Assembly (NCBI RefSeq): GCF_001661965.1
Contig: NZ_LYWZ01000020.1
Span: 62,001-126,000 of the forward strand
Direction of reading: 5' to 3'
DNA length: 64,000 nt
Origin: Croceicoccus mobilis
GTDB lineage: Bacteria > Pseudomonadota > Alphaproteobacteria > Sphingomonadales > Sphingomonadaceae
The notes under the pieces: generated by a model
What the model was told of the DNA's origin: nothing
Database searches by the model: none
What the model saw: only the letters and a program-made list of their open reading frames with translations
In this document: piece after piece, positions 45,170-54,284 of the stretch
How the letters are laid out: each line of letters starts with the position of its first letter
How positions within the stretch are numbered: position 1 is the stretch's first letter
Made by a program: the position numbers and the translations under genes

Positions 45170-46273
45170 ATGAGCCTGCCGCGTATCGCCATTGATGCGA
45201 TGGGCGGGGACGAAGGCGTGCGCGTGATGATCGAAGGCGCGGCGCTTGCCCGTCGCCGTCACGACCGCTTCAAGTTCCTGCTGGTGGGCGATGAGGAGCG
45301 GATCAAGTCCGCCCTCGATTCTCATCCCAACATGCGTGGTGCGTCGGAGATTCTCCACGCACCCGAAACCGTCTCCGGTGACGAAAAGCCCACTCAGGCG
45401 CTGCGCCGTGCCCGTCGTACGTCGATGGGCATGGCGATCGATGCCGTGAAGAAGGGTGAGGCGGGGGCCGCGGTGTCGTCGGGCAATACCGGTGCGCTGA
45501 TGGCGATGGCCAAGCTCAGTCTGCGCACCATGCCCGGCATTGACCGGCCCGCGCTGGCGGCGCTGCTGCCGACGATGGGCGACACCGATCTCGTCATGCT
45601 CGACCTTGGCGCCAATACCGAATGCGATGCCCGCAACCTGGTGCAGTTCGCGATCATGGGCGCGGCCTATTCGCGCATCGCGACCAGCCTGCCCGAACCG
45701 ACGGTGCGGCTGCTCAATATCGGCACCGAAGAGATCAAGGGCACCGAATCGATCCGCGACGCGGCCGAACAGTTGCGCGCCGCGCAGGAACAGCTGGCCT
45801 TCAGCTTCGGCGGCTTCATCGAGGCCGACAAATTGTCGCGCGGCAGTGCCGACGTCGTCGTAACCGACGGTTTTTCGGGTAATATCGCGCTGAAAGCGGT
45901 CGAGGGTGCGGCGCGTTTCGTGACCGACCTTTTGAAAGACGCGTTCCAGTCGTCGCTCCGCTCGAAGATCGGCTTCCTCGTCTCGCGCCCCGCGACCGAA
46001 TTGCTGAAGCATCATCTCGACCCCAACAACCATAATGGCGCGGTATTCCTTGGCCTTAACGGCGTGGTGGTGAAAAGCCACGGCAGCGCCAATGCCAAGG
46101 GCGTTGCCAATGCGGTTGCCGTTACGGCGCGCATGCTGGAAGAAGACCTGATCGAACGAATCAAGGCGGACCTCGCGGAAAGCGGCTATGGTGGACCTGT
46201 GAAGAATTCGACGAATACGACTGCGGGCAAAACACCCGCATCTGCCGAAGGTGCCGGAGCAGAGGGCGCGTGA
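45170..46273 (+). CDS. plsX: Phosphate acyltransferase PlsX
   Basis: A 367-aa peripheral membrane enzyme that converts acyl-ACP to acyl phosphate for phosphatidic acid synthesis. [19 protein letters not shown] opens the protein; [17 protein letters not shown] and [15 protein letters not shown] are the family motifs, and [19 protein letters not shown] closes the core. The last 25 residues, rich in Thr, Ala and Gly, are a disordered tail. The GGAGG-type site precedes the ATG. It overlaps fabH by 4 bases (GTGA). Confidence 0.97.
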   Translation: MSLPRIAIDAMGGDEGVRVMIEGAALARRRHDRFKFLLVGDEERIKSALDSHPNMRGASEILHAPETVSGDEKPTQALRRARRTSMGMAIDAVKKGEAGAAVSSGNTGALMAMAKLSLRTMPGIDRPALAALLPTMGDTDLVMLDLGANTECDARNLVQFAIMGAAYSRIATSLPEPTVRLLNIGTEEIKGTESIRDAAEQLRAAQEQLAFSFGGFIEADKLSRGSADVVVTDGFSGNIALKAVEGAARFVTDLLKDAFQSSLRSKIGFLVSRPATELLKHHLDPNNHNGAVFLGLNGVVVKSHGSANAKGVANAVAVTARMLEEDLIERIKADLAESGYGGPVKNSTNTTAGKTPASAEGAGAEGA

Positions 46274-47283
46274 CAGGGGCCGCGACCATCCGCCGCAGCT
46301 GCCTGATCGGCACCGGATCCGCCCTTCCGGCTCGCCGCGTTTCCAACGCGGAACTGGCCGAGACCATCGACACCAGCGACGAATGGATCCAGGAACGCAC
46401 CGGCATAGGCGCGCGCCATCTCGCGGGTGAGGGGGAGACCACCGCAACCCTTGCCGCCGACGCCGCGAAAAAGGCGATCGAGGCGGCTGGCATCACCGCT
46501 GCCGATATCTCGGTCATCGTGCTCGCCACTGCGACGCCGGACCAGACTTTCCCTTCCAGCGCCAGCAAGGTGCAGGACCTGATCGGTGCGAAAAACGCCT
46601 TTGCGTTCGACGTGGCCGCGGTCTGCTCGGGCTTTCTTTACGCGATGGCCACTGCCGATGCGTTATTGAAGACGCCTGCTGGCGCGCCGGCCAATGGCCG
46701 TCAGTGCGCGCTCGTCATCGGGTCCGAAACCTTCAGCCGCATTCTCGACTGGGAGGATCGCGGAACCTGTGTCTTGTTCGGCGATGGCGCGGGTGCCGTT
46801 ATTCTGGAAGCGCGCGATTTCCCGGCAGGCGAGATGGCTGCGGCCCCCGGCGTGATCGCCAGCCGCCTGCACACCGATGGCGCGCATAACGAACTGCTCT
46901 ATGTCGATGGCGGTCCATCCACCACCGGCACCGTCGGCAAGCTCAGGATGAAGGGACGCGAGGTATTCCGCCACGCCGTGACCAACCTTGCCGATGTGCT
47001 GAGGGAAGTGATGGAAGAGGCTGGCATCGCCGCCGATCAGCTCGACTGGGTCGTGCCGCATCAGGCCAATGCCCGCATCCTCGACGCCACAGCGAAAAAG
47101 CTGGGCCTGCCGGCAGAGAAGGTGGTGAAGACCGTGGGCGAGCATGCCAACACGTCAGCTGCCAGCGTACCGCTTGCATTGGATGTAGCGGTCAGGGACG
47201 GGCGAATCCAGCCGGGCCAGCTCGTGATGCTGGAAGCGATGGGCGGCGGCTTTACCTGGGGTGCATGCCTTCTGAGGCTGTGA
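46270..47283 (+). CDS. fabH: 3-oxoacyl-ACP synthase III
   Basis: A 337-aa thiolase-fold enzyme that starts fatty-acid synthesis by condensing acetyl-CoA with malonyl-ACP. The active-site Cys is in [18 protein letters not shown] near residue 120; the His and Asn are in [16 protein letters not shown] (about 262) and [16 protein letters not shown] (about 292). GTG start at 46270 overlaps the plsX stop. Ends LLRL. The following 286-base gap up to ihfA holds no gene. Confidence 0.97.
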   Translation: MTGAATIRRSCLIGTGSALPARRVSNAELAETIDTSDEWIQERTGIGARHLAGEGETTATLAADAAKKAIEAAGITAADISVIVLATATPDQTFPSSASKVQDLIGAKNAFAFDVAAVCSGFLYAMATADALLKTPAGAPANGRQCALVIGSETFSRILDWEDRGTCVLFGDGAGAVILEARDFPAGEMAAAPGVIASRLHTDGAHNELLYVDGGPSTTGTVGKLRMKGREVFRHAVTNLADVLREVMEEAGIAADQLDWVVPHQANARILDATAKKLGLPAEKVVKTVGEHANTSAASVPLALDVAVRDGRIQPGQLVMLEAMGGGFTWGACLLRL

Positions 47284-47569
47284 ATGCCGTAATATCAACG
47301 CGGTGTTTATTGAATTGTTACGGCGTTTAGCTTGATTCCAAATGTGAATCGCCGGACCGGATTCGGGAAAGCGGTTTTAGCTGAAACTGAATTGCCGTTC
47401 ATTTCTTTTGATAGGTTCTGCAGTACGGCATTTTCCTGCCGAAATACCCCGAAAAACCCCTGTTAAGTGGCTCACCAGTCCCGTTTTCGGTTGGATCGCT
47501 GCGGTCGCTGTGTGATACTTCGTCCCACGCAACTCGGGTCGCCTTAGTCTGCCGAGGGGGAATAGGGGA
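47284..47569 (+). other. 286-base intergenic leader before ihfA
   Basis: Moderately A/T-rich stretch with no ORF. Inverted repeat GCCGTAA (47286-47292) and TTACGGC (47318-47324) just after fabH may end that transcript, though its loop is long. The ihfA promoter is expected here. The ribosome zone is GGGGGAATAGGGGA before ATG 47570. Confidence 0.4.
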
Positions 47570-47875
47570 ATGTTGGACATGCGATCAGTGGGTACGCTGA
47601 CGAGGGCAGATCTTGCCGAAACGATCCATCGCAAGGTGGGGCTGAGCCGTGCTGAATCGCTCAATATCGTGGAAAGCATTCTCGGTCACATGTGCGAAGC
47701 GATGACCGATGGCGAGAATGTGAAGATTTCAGGCTTTGGCACTTTCCTGCTGCGCGACAAGGGCGAGCGCGTGGGCCGCAATCCCAAGACCGGGGTCGAG
47801 GTTCCGATCACGCCGCGCCGCGTGATGACCTTCCGCGCCAGCAAGATGCTCAAGGACAAGGTCAGCGGTATCTGA
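47570..47875 (+). CDS. ihfA: Integration host factor subunit alpha
   Basis: A 101-aa DNA-bending protein of the HU/IHF family. [20 protein letters not shown] is the dimer helix start, [20 protein letters not shown] and [18 protein letters not shown] form the beta arm that enters the DNA minor groove, with the proline in NPKTG. The alpha subunit is indicated by the [16 protein letters not shown] ending. ATG 47579 is an alternative start. IHF binds specific sites with its beta partner, which is not in the window. Confidence 0.95.
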   Translation: MLDMRSVGTLTRADLAETIHRKVGLSRAESLNIVESILGHMCEAMTDGENVKISGFGTFLLRDKGERVGRNPKTGVEVPITPRRVMTFRASKMLKDKVSGI

Positions 47876-47964
47876 CCTGCGCTGCGCTGCGTCATTGCGG
47901 GCTGGTCAGCCACCCTTAAGACCTTGTACGCCATGCTTCGCTTGAATAGCGGAAATGGACTCGC

Positions 47965-48375
47965 ATGGGAGAGCTTGAGGTGACGGCCACGACAGGTCTT
48001 TTCAACGACGGCAAGGACGAGAACGCCTTTCGCACCATTGGCGAGGTGGCTGGTGCGCTTGCCATAAAGCCGCACGTGCTGCGCTATTGGGAAGAGCAGT
48101 TCCCGATGCTGAAGCCGGTCAAGCGCAGCGGACAGCGCCGCTATTACCGCCCCGAAGACATTTCGCTGCTCCAGACGATCGACCGCCTGCTCAACCGCGA
48201 AGGCTATACGATCAAGGGTGCCGTGCGCGCCATCAGGACCGGGCAGGCCGACGAGGAGCAAGCCGTTGCCGCGCCCAGCCATGCGCCCGCGCCTGCGATT
48301 ACGCGTGGCCCAGAGGGCGATCTGGTCGAACAGTTGAAGGCTCTGCGCGAAACGCTGGCCGAGGTCTTGGTCTGA
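47965..48375 (+). CDS. MerR-family transcriptional regulator
   Basis: A 136-aa regulator. The winged helix is [20 protein letters not shown] then [20 protein letters not shown] and [20 protein letters not shown] near residues 21-80, typical of MerR. The C-terminal part is short (about 55 residues, Ala/Pro-rich linker and one helix) and has no metal-ligand cysteines. A MerR gene beside ihfA is conserved in alphaproteobacteria; its target is unknown. 89 bases separate it from ihfA. Confidence 0.9.
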   Translation: MGELEVTATTGLFNDGKDENAFRTIGEVAGALAIKPHVLRYWEEQFPMLKPVKRSGQRRYYRPEDISLLQTIDRLLNREGYTIKGAVRAIRTGQADEEQAVAAPSHAPAPAITRGPEGDLVEQLKALRETLAEVLV

Positions 48376-48385
48376 GGCGAGGCCT

Positions 48386-48856
48386 GTGCCCGATCCTGCC
48401 AAGCGGCTGGTGCGAGACCTGACACGGCCTGTCCGCGAACCCGAATATCCCGATGGGATCAGGGTCGTTCCTTTCGATAAGAGCCACGCCCGCGCCGCCC
48501 ATGCCGTGCTGGTCGACGCCTATTGCCATGGCGGCGGCGAGGTGGCCGATTTCGCCCGATGGTGGAGCGGGCTGACCGGCGACAGCGAATATGATCCGAC
48601 CGCCATGCTCGTCGCGATTGATGATAAAGGCACGGTCGTGGCCATCGCGCATTGCTGGTCGAGCGGTTTTCTGAAGGACATCGCCGTCGCCAGAGCCTGG
48701 CGTAGCAAAGGCATCGGTCGCGCCATGGTGCTACGCGCCATGCGGCTATTCCGGCTGAGAGGCATGAAGGAATTCTCGCTCAAGGTCCGGCATGACAATA
48801 TGCGTGCCGAAAGCCTCTATCGCGAACTGGGCATGATCGACTGCGTCGACAGTTGA
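48386..48856 (+). CDS. GNAT-family N-acetyltransferase
   Basis: A 156-aa protein with a GNAT core: AMLVAIDDKGTVVAIAHCWS, FLKDIAVARAWRSKGIGRAM (acetyl-CoA loop R-x-x-G-x-G/A near 107-113) and LKVRHDNMRAESLYRELGMI. About 35 residues at the N-terminus precede the domain, with LTRPVREPEYPDGIRVVPFD. GTG start at 48386, 10 bases after the MerR stop with GAGG before it. Substrate unknown. Confidence 0.85.
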   Translation: MPDPAKRLVRDLTRPVREPEYPDGIRVVPFDKSHARAAHAVLVDAYCHGGGEVADFARWWSGLTGDSEYDPTAMLVAIDDKGTVVAIAHCWSSGFLKDIAVARAWRSKGIGRAMVLRAMRLFRLRGMKEFSLKVRHDNMRAESLYRELGMIDCVDS

Positions 48857-48914
48857 TTGTACCGGCAGATCCGCAAAGCTGCATGAACCGCCGCCCATGG
48901 CCTGCCATGTCAGA

Positions 48915-49457
48915 TCAGAGCCGCATGCCCAGCCAGATCACCGTCTCGGTCGACAGCGACACGATACGCAGCATAAGGCGGTCAAGCCGCCTCGCGGTTC
49001 CCAGCGCCTGTTCCGAACGGTGCAGATGCTCCTGCTCTTCCGCGATGATGTCGCGGATGGCGGCGGTTGCCTCTCTGTCGGTCGAACCGATAGCGGTCAG
49101 CTGCGCCTCCAGATGCGCGGTGACCACGCTTTCGATGGCGACGGTCGTGGCAGCGATGGCTCTTGCGCCCATCAGCCCGGTCATAAGGCCCAGCATCGTT
49201 CCGCCAAGTCCGCACAGGTGGTAGCTGCGGCAGCGAGCTTTGCCGCGTATCGCCAGCTGGCGCGCGAAAAGCGCGCGGTGGCGTGTTTCATGGGCGCTAA
49301 ATTCCTCGATCTCGTCCAGCATGGCCGGAGCCCGCCAGCGTGCCACCAGTCGCTGCGCGCGATAGATTGAAACGGCCTCATGCTCGCCGGCATGGTCGAT
49401 TTTCATGATCCTGTCGCCAGGGGTTTCGCCGGACTTAAGCCGTGCGACGATCCGCAC
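48915..49457 (-). CDS. coq7: Demethoxyubiquinone hydroxylase (COQ7)
   Basis: A 180-aa di-iron carboxylate protein that adds the last hydroxyl in ubiquinone synthesis. The iron ligands are visible as repeated Glu and E-x-x-H motifs: IMKIDHAGEHEAVSIYRAQR, EEFSAHETRHRALF, ESVVTAHLEAQL and EEQEHLHRSEQAL. The four-helix bundle length matches COQ7. GTG start at 49457 is chosen; its ribosome site is weak. The gene lies 14 bases after the SixA stop. Confidence 0.93.
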   Translation of the reverse strand: MRIVARLKSGETPGDRIMKIDHAGEHEAVSIYRAQRLVARWRAPAMLDEIEEFSAHETRHRALFARQLAIRGKARCRSYHLCGLGGTMLGLMTGLMGARAIAATTVAIESVVTAHLEAQLTAIGSTDREATAAIRDIIAEEQEHLHRSEQALGTARRLDRLMLRIVSLSTETVIWLGMRL

Positions 49458-49471
49458 ATCGTCCGCCGTGC

Positions 49472-50065
49472 TCAGCGCACCATCTCCGGCCCCAGAGCGG
49501 GATCGAGATCGCGAGGCAGAGTTAGCGTGACGAGTCGGCCCTTGGCGTTCGAAAGCTGCGACCAGTCGTCGATATCGAGTTCGATCAGGGCGAAAGCCCC
49601 GGTCGGAAGCTTTTCATCGACGATGGCGCGCAGGCGATCTTCGGGATCAAACGGCACGAGGTCGAGGATCAACTCCTCAAGCCCCGGATTATGCGCGACT
49701 AGCAGCAATGTCTGTGCGTCCCCGCCATATTTTTCCGCCGCCTCAATCAGCGTTTCGGGATCGGCGAGATAGAGGTTCTTGTCATCGACCCGGTCCACAG
49801 GCGCGCTGCGGCCCATGGTATCAAGCACGATGTCGAGCGTTTCCTGCGCGCGGGCGGCGGCAGAGGCGACGACCTTGTCGAAACCGGGCTGCACGCGTGT
49901 CATCGTCCGCCCGACGGCGGCAGCTGCGCGGCGGCCCTTGGCATTCAGCCCGCGATCGAAATCACGGCCCGAAGGCTGGTGCTCTTCCGACTTGGCGTGG
50001 CGCAGCAGGCCAAGGCGCTTTACGCCTTTATGCTGCGACCGGGCCGACTGGCCGGTATCGCTCAA
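49472..50065 (-). CDS. SixA-type histidine phosphatase
   Basis: A 197-aa member of the histidine phosphatase branch 1. RLGLLRHAKSEEHQ holds the phospho-accepting RHxK motif near residue 21, VVASAAARAQETL the second arginine region, and LLLVAHNPGLEELIL the second catalytic His. The family includes SixA, which dephosphorylates histidine-containing phosphocarrier domains, but this assignment of target is inference. A TTG start at 50065 is supported by GAGGAG 8 bases upstream and by its 4-base overlap with the helicase gene; no ATG fits. Confidence 0.85.
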   Translation of the reverse strand: MSDTGQSARSQHKGVKRLGLLRHAKSEEHQPSGRDFDRGLNAKGRRAAAAVGRTMTRVQPGFDKVVASAAARAQETLDIVLDTMGRSAPVDRVDDKNLYLADPETLIEAAEKYGGDAQTLLLVAHNPGLEELILDLVPFDPEDRLRAIVDEKLPTGAFALIELDIDDWSQLSNAKGRLVTLTLPRDLDPALGPEMVR

Positions 50066-52908
50066 CCTTTCTGCTCCTCTGTATTCTGGCCCGTACTCTC
50101 GCAAAAAACACGGGAGCCCAGCCTTTGTAAAGCTTCATCAAGCGTAAGGCGATGAATGGGGGTTCCGGCAGGAAAGGCCGACAGCAGCCGCGAGGGGAAC
50201 GCAGCGGAGAGGACAACGAAATGCCCACGGTCGCCGCGGCTACGGATCAGGCGGCCAAACGCCTGCGCCAGGCGTGCGCGCACGATGGCATCGTCGAATT
50301 GCTGCCTGGGCGCTTCGAATTGCGCGGCATGGGCGGCGCGGCGGGCGCGGTGAAGGATGGATGGTTTGGGCCATGGCACCTGTTCCATGACGACAAGGCG
50401 CAGGGATTCGCCCGGCACGTCGACCCCGTCGCGCAGCGCATCCGTGCCAAGCAATGACGCGCGTGGATCGTCGCGAAAGATGTCCACCAACGTGCCGGTG
50501 TCGATCGGATCGACATGCTGCGCGTAGAGGGGCAGGCCGCCACGGGCCAATCGGTCGGCAATGCGCGCATGCACGGCGCGCAGCCGCCGGATCGCGGTAA
50601 AAAGGCCCAGCACGCCGCCGCCCGATTGTTCGATCAACCGGCCATAGGCTGCGGCCAGCGCGCCGATATTGCCGCGCGGAATATCGGTGACGATCAGCAC
50701 TTCGGCCTGTGCCGCGTAATCGAAAGGGCTTGCCGCTTCGGCCAGTTTGGGATGCAGGTCGAGATGTCCCGCGCCCGAACGCGCCACCGCGCGCGCCCAG
50801 TCCGGTTCGCGTCCCTCGTCGCCAATCGCGTCTTTCGGCACCGGCGAACGGTCGCATAATGTCGCGCTGGTCTGCATGACCCCATGCGCCGGTTCCAGCA
50901 CGGTGACGGCAAAGGGCTTCATCGGGTCGAGCCAGCGGCGGTGAATGGCGATGTCGAATTCGCGCGCCTCGGCCCGTTCCACCGCCAGCCAGTCGACGAA
51001 ATCGGGATCGGCGGGGCCGCCCATGCGAGCAAGCAGTGCTTCCCAGCCGGTCAGCGTGTCGGTGCGCCATGACAGCGCGTGACGCGCGCCCTCGATCCGC
51101 TGGCGGGTCTGCCCGTCCAGCCAGTCGGGCGCGTCCTCCTTGTCCGAAGCGATCAGCGCATCCAGCCGCGCCCCCAGGCGCATCAGCGGCTGGCGCAGGC
51201 GGGCAAGCGCGTCCCGGCCCGTCGCGGCCGCTTCCAGGAACGGTCCGTCGAGTTCCACCGCCTCGGTCTCGATGCCATAGCCCGCCTCGTTCGAGGCGCT
51301 TTCGTCGCGCGAATGGGTGACGCGGCGGACATGGGCGAGGAGATCCTCCAGCGGGCCCAGCGGCTGCCCTTCGTTGATGCGGCCCAGCCAGCCATCGGCA
51401 GGCAGCAGCGCGGCCGCGTCGCGCGCGTCCGCGATGGCCTTGCTCGCCGCCTCGTCATAGCTGGCCACATCGGCGAGGCGGGCGGAGAGACCCCGGCGGC
51501 GACCGCTTTTCGCCTTGCCCGATCCGGTCTCGGGGCCCAGCACCCAGCGCCGCATTTCGATCGCCTCGCTGCCGGACAATTGCGCGGCGAAGGTTGAATC
51601 GGCGGCATCGAACAAATGATGCCCCTCGTCAAAGACGATGCGGGCGGGGCGGGTGGCGGCGCCTTCTTCGCGGTGCCCATTTCCGCTTTGGGCGCGGGCG
51701 GCGTGGACCATGACCAGCGCGTGATTGGCAATGACCAGATCGGCATGGGCGGAATGGCGGGCGGCGCGCTCGATGAAGCATTTCCTGAAATGCGGGCACC
51801 CGGCATAGACGCATTCGCCGCGCCGGTCGGTCAATGCGGCAAGACCCCGGCGGCGAAACAGGGTGGGCAGCCAGCCAGGCAGATCCCCGCCGACCATGTC
51901 GCCATCCTCGCTGAATGCGGCCCAGCGCGCGACCAGCTGCGCGAACACGGCCGGACGGCCTGAAAACCCGCCTTGCAGCGCGTCCTCCAGGTTCAGCAGG
52001 CACAGATAATTGTCGCGTCCCTTGCGAACGACGACGGCGGGGGTTTCGCGTGTCGGGTCTTCATGCCACGCCCTGCGGCTTTCGCGCCTCAATTGGCGTT
52101 GCAGCGCCTTGGTGAAGGTGGAGACCCAAACCGTGCCGCCCGCCTGCTGCGACCATAGCGATGCGGGGGCGAGATAACCCAGCGTCTTGCCAACGCCCGT
52201 GCCTGCCTCGGCCAGCAGCATGTTGGGCTGGCCCCGTTCCCGGCGCGGGCCGAAGACATGGGCGGCGGCGCGGGCATAATCGCGCTGCCCTTCGCGCCGT
52301 TCCGCGCCTTCGCCGGTCAGTTCCTCCAGCCGGTCGGCCACCGCATCGGGATCGAGCACCATTTGCGCGGGCTGGGGGCGCGGGGCGCGTTCTTCCCATT
52401 CGGGCAATTTCGCAAAGACCCAGCGTTCGGCTTTTTCGGGGCGCTTCACATGCGGCGCGAGCAGGCCCGCCCATGGCCAGCCATGGCGTGCCAGCGATTG
52501 CAGCACGCTCCACGCGCCCTCGCGCTCGGCCCAGTCATCCGCTTCGCAATGGGCGAACAGGGCAGCCGCGGCGCGTGACAGCAAGAGCGGCACATCGGCT
52601 TCGCCATCGGGTTCGGGCAGGTTCAGCGCGTGGGCCAGCCCCTTGGGCGTCGGCACCATGAAACGTGCGGGATGGATAAAGGCGAAAAGTTCGAGGAGGT
52701 CGAGCCCCGAGAGTTCGGGATAGCCGAGGCGGCTGGCCACCAGCGGCGCATTCAGCATCAGCAGCGGGGTTTCGGCAGACGCCATGATCGCCTCTCCGCG
52801 CGACAGGCCGCGGGTGCTGCCATCTGGTGCGGCAAGCCAGCAGCCGGAATGGCTGGCATGCAGCGCAGGCAGGCGCAGGGAGGGGATTTCGGGCATGACG
52901 TCGGCCAT
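50062..52908 (-). CDS. dinG: DinG/XPD-type Fe-S DNA helicase
   Basis: A 948-aa superfamily 2 helicase. Helicase motif I is LLAEAGTGVGKTLGYLAP near residues 228-245, the DEAH-like motif II is IVFDEGHHLFDAADS near 422-436, and the C-terminal motif VI region is AQAFGRLIRSRGDRGHF near 895. An iron-sulfur domain of the XPD/DinG type is indicated by four cysteines: YLCLLN near 303, ECVYAGC near 362-368 and RKCF near 373. An N-terminal extension of about 200 residues precedes the helicase core and is less conserved. It acts on DNA structures or R-loops in related proteins. ATG 52908; 52917 also possible. Confidence 0.87.
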   Translation of the reverse strand: MADVMPEIPSLRLPALHASHSGCWLAAPDGSTRGLSRGEAIMASAETPLLMLNAPLVASRLGYPELSGLDLLELFAFIHPARFMVPTPKGLAHALNLPEPDGEADVPLLLSRAAAALFAHCEADDWAEREGAWSVLQSLARHGWPWAGLLAPHVKRPEKAERWVFAKLPEWEERAPRPQPAQMVLDPDAVADRLEELTGEGAERREGQRDYARAAAHVFGPRRERGQPNMLLAEAGTGVGKTLGYLAPASLWSQQAGGTVWVSTFTKALQRQLRRESRRAWHEDPTRETPAVVVRKGRDNYLCLLNLEDALQGGFSGRPAVFAQLVARWAAFSEDGDMVGGDLPGWLPTLFRRRGLAALTDRRGECVYAGCPHFRKCFIERAARHSAHADLVIANHALVMVHAARAQSGNGHREEGAATRPARIVFDEGHHLFDAADSTFAAQLSGSEAIEMRRWVLGPETGSGKAKSGRRRGLSARLADVASYDEAASKAIADARDAAALLPADGWLGRINEGQPLGPLEDLLAHVRRVTHSRDESASNEAGYGIETEAVELDGPFLEAAATGRDALARLRQPLMRLGARLDALIASDKEDAPDWLDGQTRQRIEGARHALSWRTDTLTGWEALLARMGGPADPDFVDWLAVERAEAREFDIAIHRRWLDPMKPFAVTVLEPAHGVMQTSATLCDRSPVPKDAIGDEGREPDWARAVARSGAGHLDLHPKLAEAASPFDYAAQAEVLIVTDIPRGNIGALAAAYGRLIEQSGGGVLGLFTAIRRLRAVHARIADRLARGGLPLYAQHVDPIDTGTLVDIFRDDPRASLLGTDALRDGVDVPGESLRLVVMEQVPWPKPSILHRARRAAHAAQFEAPRQQFDDAIVRARLAQAFGRLIRSRGDRGHFVVLSAAFPSRLLSAFPAGTPIHRLTLDEALQRLGSRVFCESTGQNTEEQKG

Positions 52909-52994
52909 CACCCGCAAGATAGGAAAGCGCGAACGGAAAGGAAACGCCGCAGCGCGTGGTTTACCCGCAAATCATCTGCGGATCGCCCGTCGGT

Positions 52995-53627
52995 TCACGC
53001 TGCGCGGGATGCTTCGCCCAAAGTGACGCTGGCATCTTCCCTGCAGCAATCGCAGCCGTCTTCGTTCAGGGTGAGGAGCGCGGTGATGTCGGCCTGGATG
53101 TGATCGCCATGCTCGACCTCCAGCGTGCGGCGCACGAGGCGGGCGACGACGCTGGGCGCGTCCTTGCCTTCACCGTCCCTGCGATGGACGAAGCCCGAGA
53201 CATGCATCCACTGGTGCATGATATGCGCGGCATAGTTCACCAGATCACCGCGATCCATGCAGCGCTGCAGGAACCAGCGCGCACTGCGGATGGGCAGCGT
53301 GCCAAGGCGGGTTGATCCGATCAGCGCGTTGCCACTGTCGGGACCGGGCAGGTCGGCCACCTCGATCGCGAGATCGAGCGTATGGTCGGCGCACTGGCCG
53401 CACTCGCGCCCCTGCGCGATGCGTTCCCAGATCGCGTCGCCATCCAGCTCGCGCAGGCCGCCGTGCTTGCCCTGCCAGCTGGCGCTGGAATATTCGGCCT
53501 GCCTGACCGAACTGCCAAAGCCGGGCGTCTGCACTGCTGTGCGCAGCATGCCGACGGCCTTGCGGATGAATTCCTGCTCGGCGTCCGATGCGCCGGTGAT
53601 CTCGTGAAGGATGACAGATACGCTCAT
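52995..53627 (-). CDS. Metzincin-like protein with Glu-to-Gln active site
   Basis: A 210-aa protein of no named family that I recognise. The centre reads AAHIMHQWMHVSGFVHRRDG, that is H-Q-x-x-H-x-x-G-x-x-H near residues 136-146, the exact spacing of the metzincin zinc site (HExxHxxGxxH) with Gln in place of the catalytic Glu. Two further cysteine pairs occur: RECGQCADHTL near 74 and DGCDCCRED near the end. There is no signal peptide or membrane segment. The Gln is coded CAG, one base from GAG. It has a GGAG ribosome site and lies 87 bases before the helicase gene. Protease, pseudo-protease or an unrelated fold are all possible. Confidence 0.6.
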   Translation of the reverse strand: MSVSVILHEITGASDAEQEFIRKAVGMLRTAVQTPGFGSSVRQAEYSSASWQGKHGGLRELDGDAIWERIAQGRECGQCADHTLDLAIEVADLPGPDSGNALIGSTRLGTLPIRSARWFLQRCMDRGDLVNYAAHIMHQWMHVSGFVHRRDGEGKDAPSVVARLVRRTLEVEHGDHIQADITALLTLNEDGCDCCREDASVTLGEASRAA

Positions 53628-53779
53628 GCCGACTCCAACGCGCCCTCTGGCGCTTTGTTTCCCGCTCGAAAGTATGAGGCGGTAGAATCGATGAATATCA
53701 CCGGCCCAGCCAACGCCGGGTTAATGGCGAATTAGGGGCAGGTTCATAATTACGGCAGGAAGGGCTGGCGGGCTTTACT

Positions 53780-54274
53780 TCAGCACCAGTCGCCCTTGTA
53801 GCCCTTCCATTCCTCGGCAAGCCCCTCTGTCACCAGCACTTGCCCAAGGCTTTGGCCCCCGCGCGTCACGCGGCGCAGCAGGCGGCCATAGCGGTCGGTG
53901 TCGCGGCCATCGGTTTCAAGACTGAAGGGCCCTTTGTTCAGCAATTGGGTCAGGCGCTGTGTCGCCTGCATGCCCAGCCGGTATTCGCGGTCGCATTGGG
54001 GCGAGGAGATTTCCGGCGTGTTGATGTCGAGGATGCGGATCTTGTCGCCGGCGAACCAGAACGTATCGCCATCCACCACGCAATTGACCCGCTGCGGCCC
54101 GTCGCAATTGCCAAAGCTGGCAGACAGCGTGTCACTGGCTGAAGCGCCGATCGTGGCGGTGGGTGCCGCGCTGGCGTTTCCTTCACCTAGGATCGCTCCG
54201 CCATAACGCAGGGTGACGCCAAATCCGACGAGGACGACCGACAGCAGGAGAACGAGAAAACCGGAAATGCGCAT
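53780..54274 (-). CDS. Thermonuclease-family exported nuclease
   Basis: A 164-aa protein with an N-terminal hydrophobic segment (MRISGFLVLLLSVVLVGFGV) as uncleaved anchor or signal peptide. The SNase fold has NCVVDGDTFWFAGDKIRILD (DGDTxxxxxxxIR, catalytic Arg and calcium Asp) near residues 64-83, INTPEISSPQCDREYRLGMQ (Asp and the catalytic Glu) and TDRYGRLLRRV (second Arg). So the staphylococcal-nuclease active residues appear present. It would cut extracellular or periplasmic nucleic acid. Convergence: 10 bases before crtB's end on the same strand, possibly the tail of the carotenoid operon. Confidence 0.87.
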   Translation of the reverse strand: MRISGFLVLLLSVVLVGFGVTLRYGGAILGEGNASAAPTATIGASASDTLSASFGNCDGPQRVNCVVDGDTFWFAGDKIRILDINTPEISSPQCDREYRLGMQATQRLTQLLNKGPFSLETDGRDTDRYGRLLRRVTRGGQSLGQVLVTEGLAEEWKGYKGDWC

Positions 54275-54284
54275 GGCGCGCGCC

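Noticed and set aside
44918-46447. A 509-codon open frame opposite rpmF and plsX
   Set aside because: Overlaps three conserved essential genes on the other strand and has no recognisable domain.
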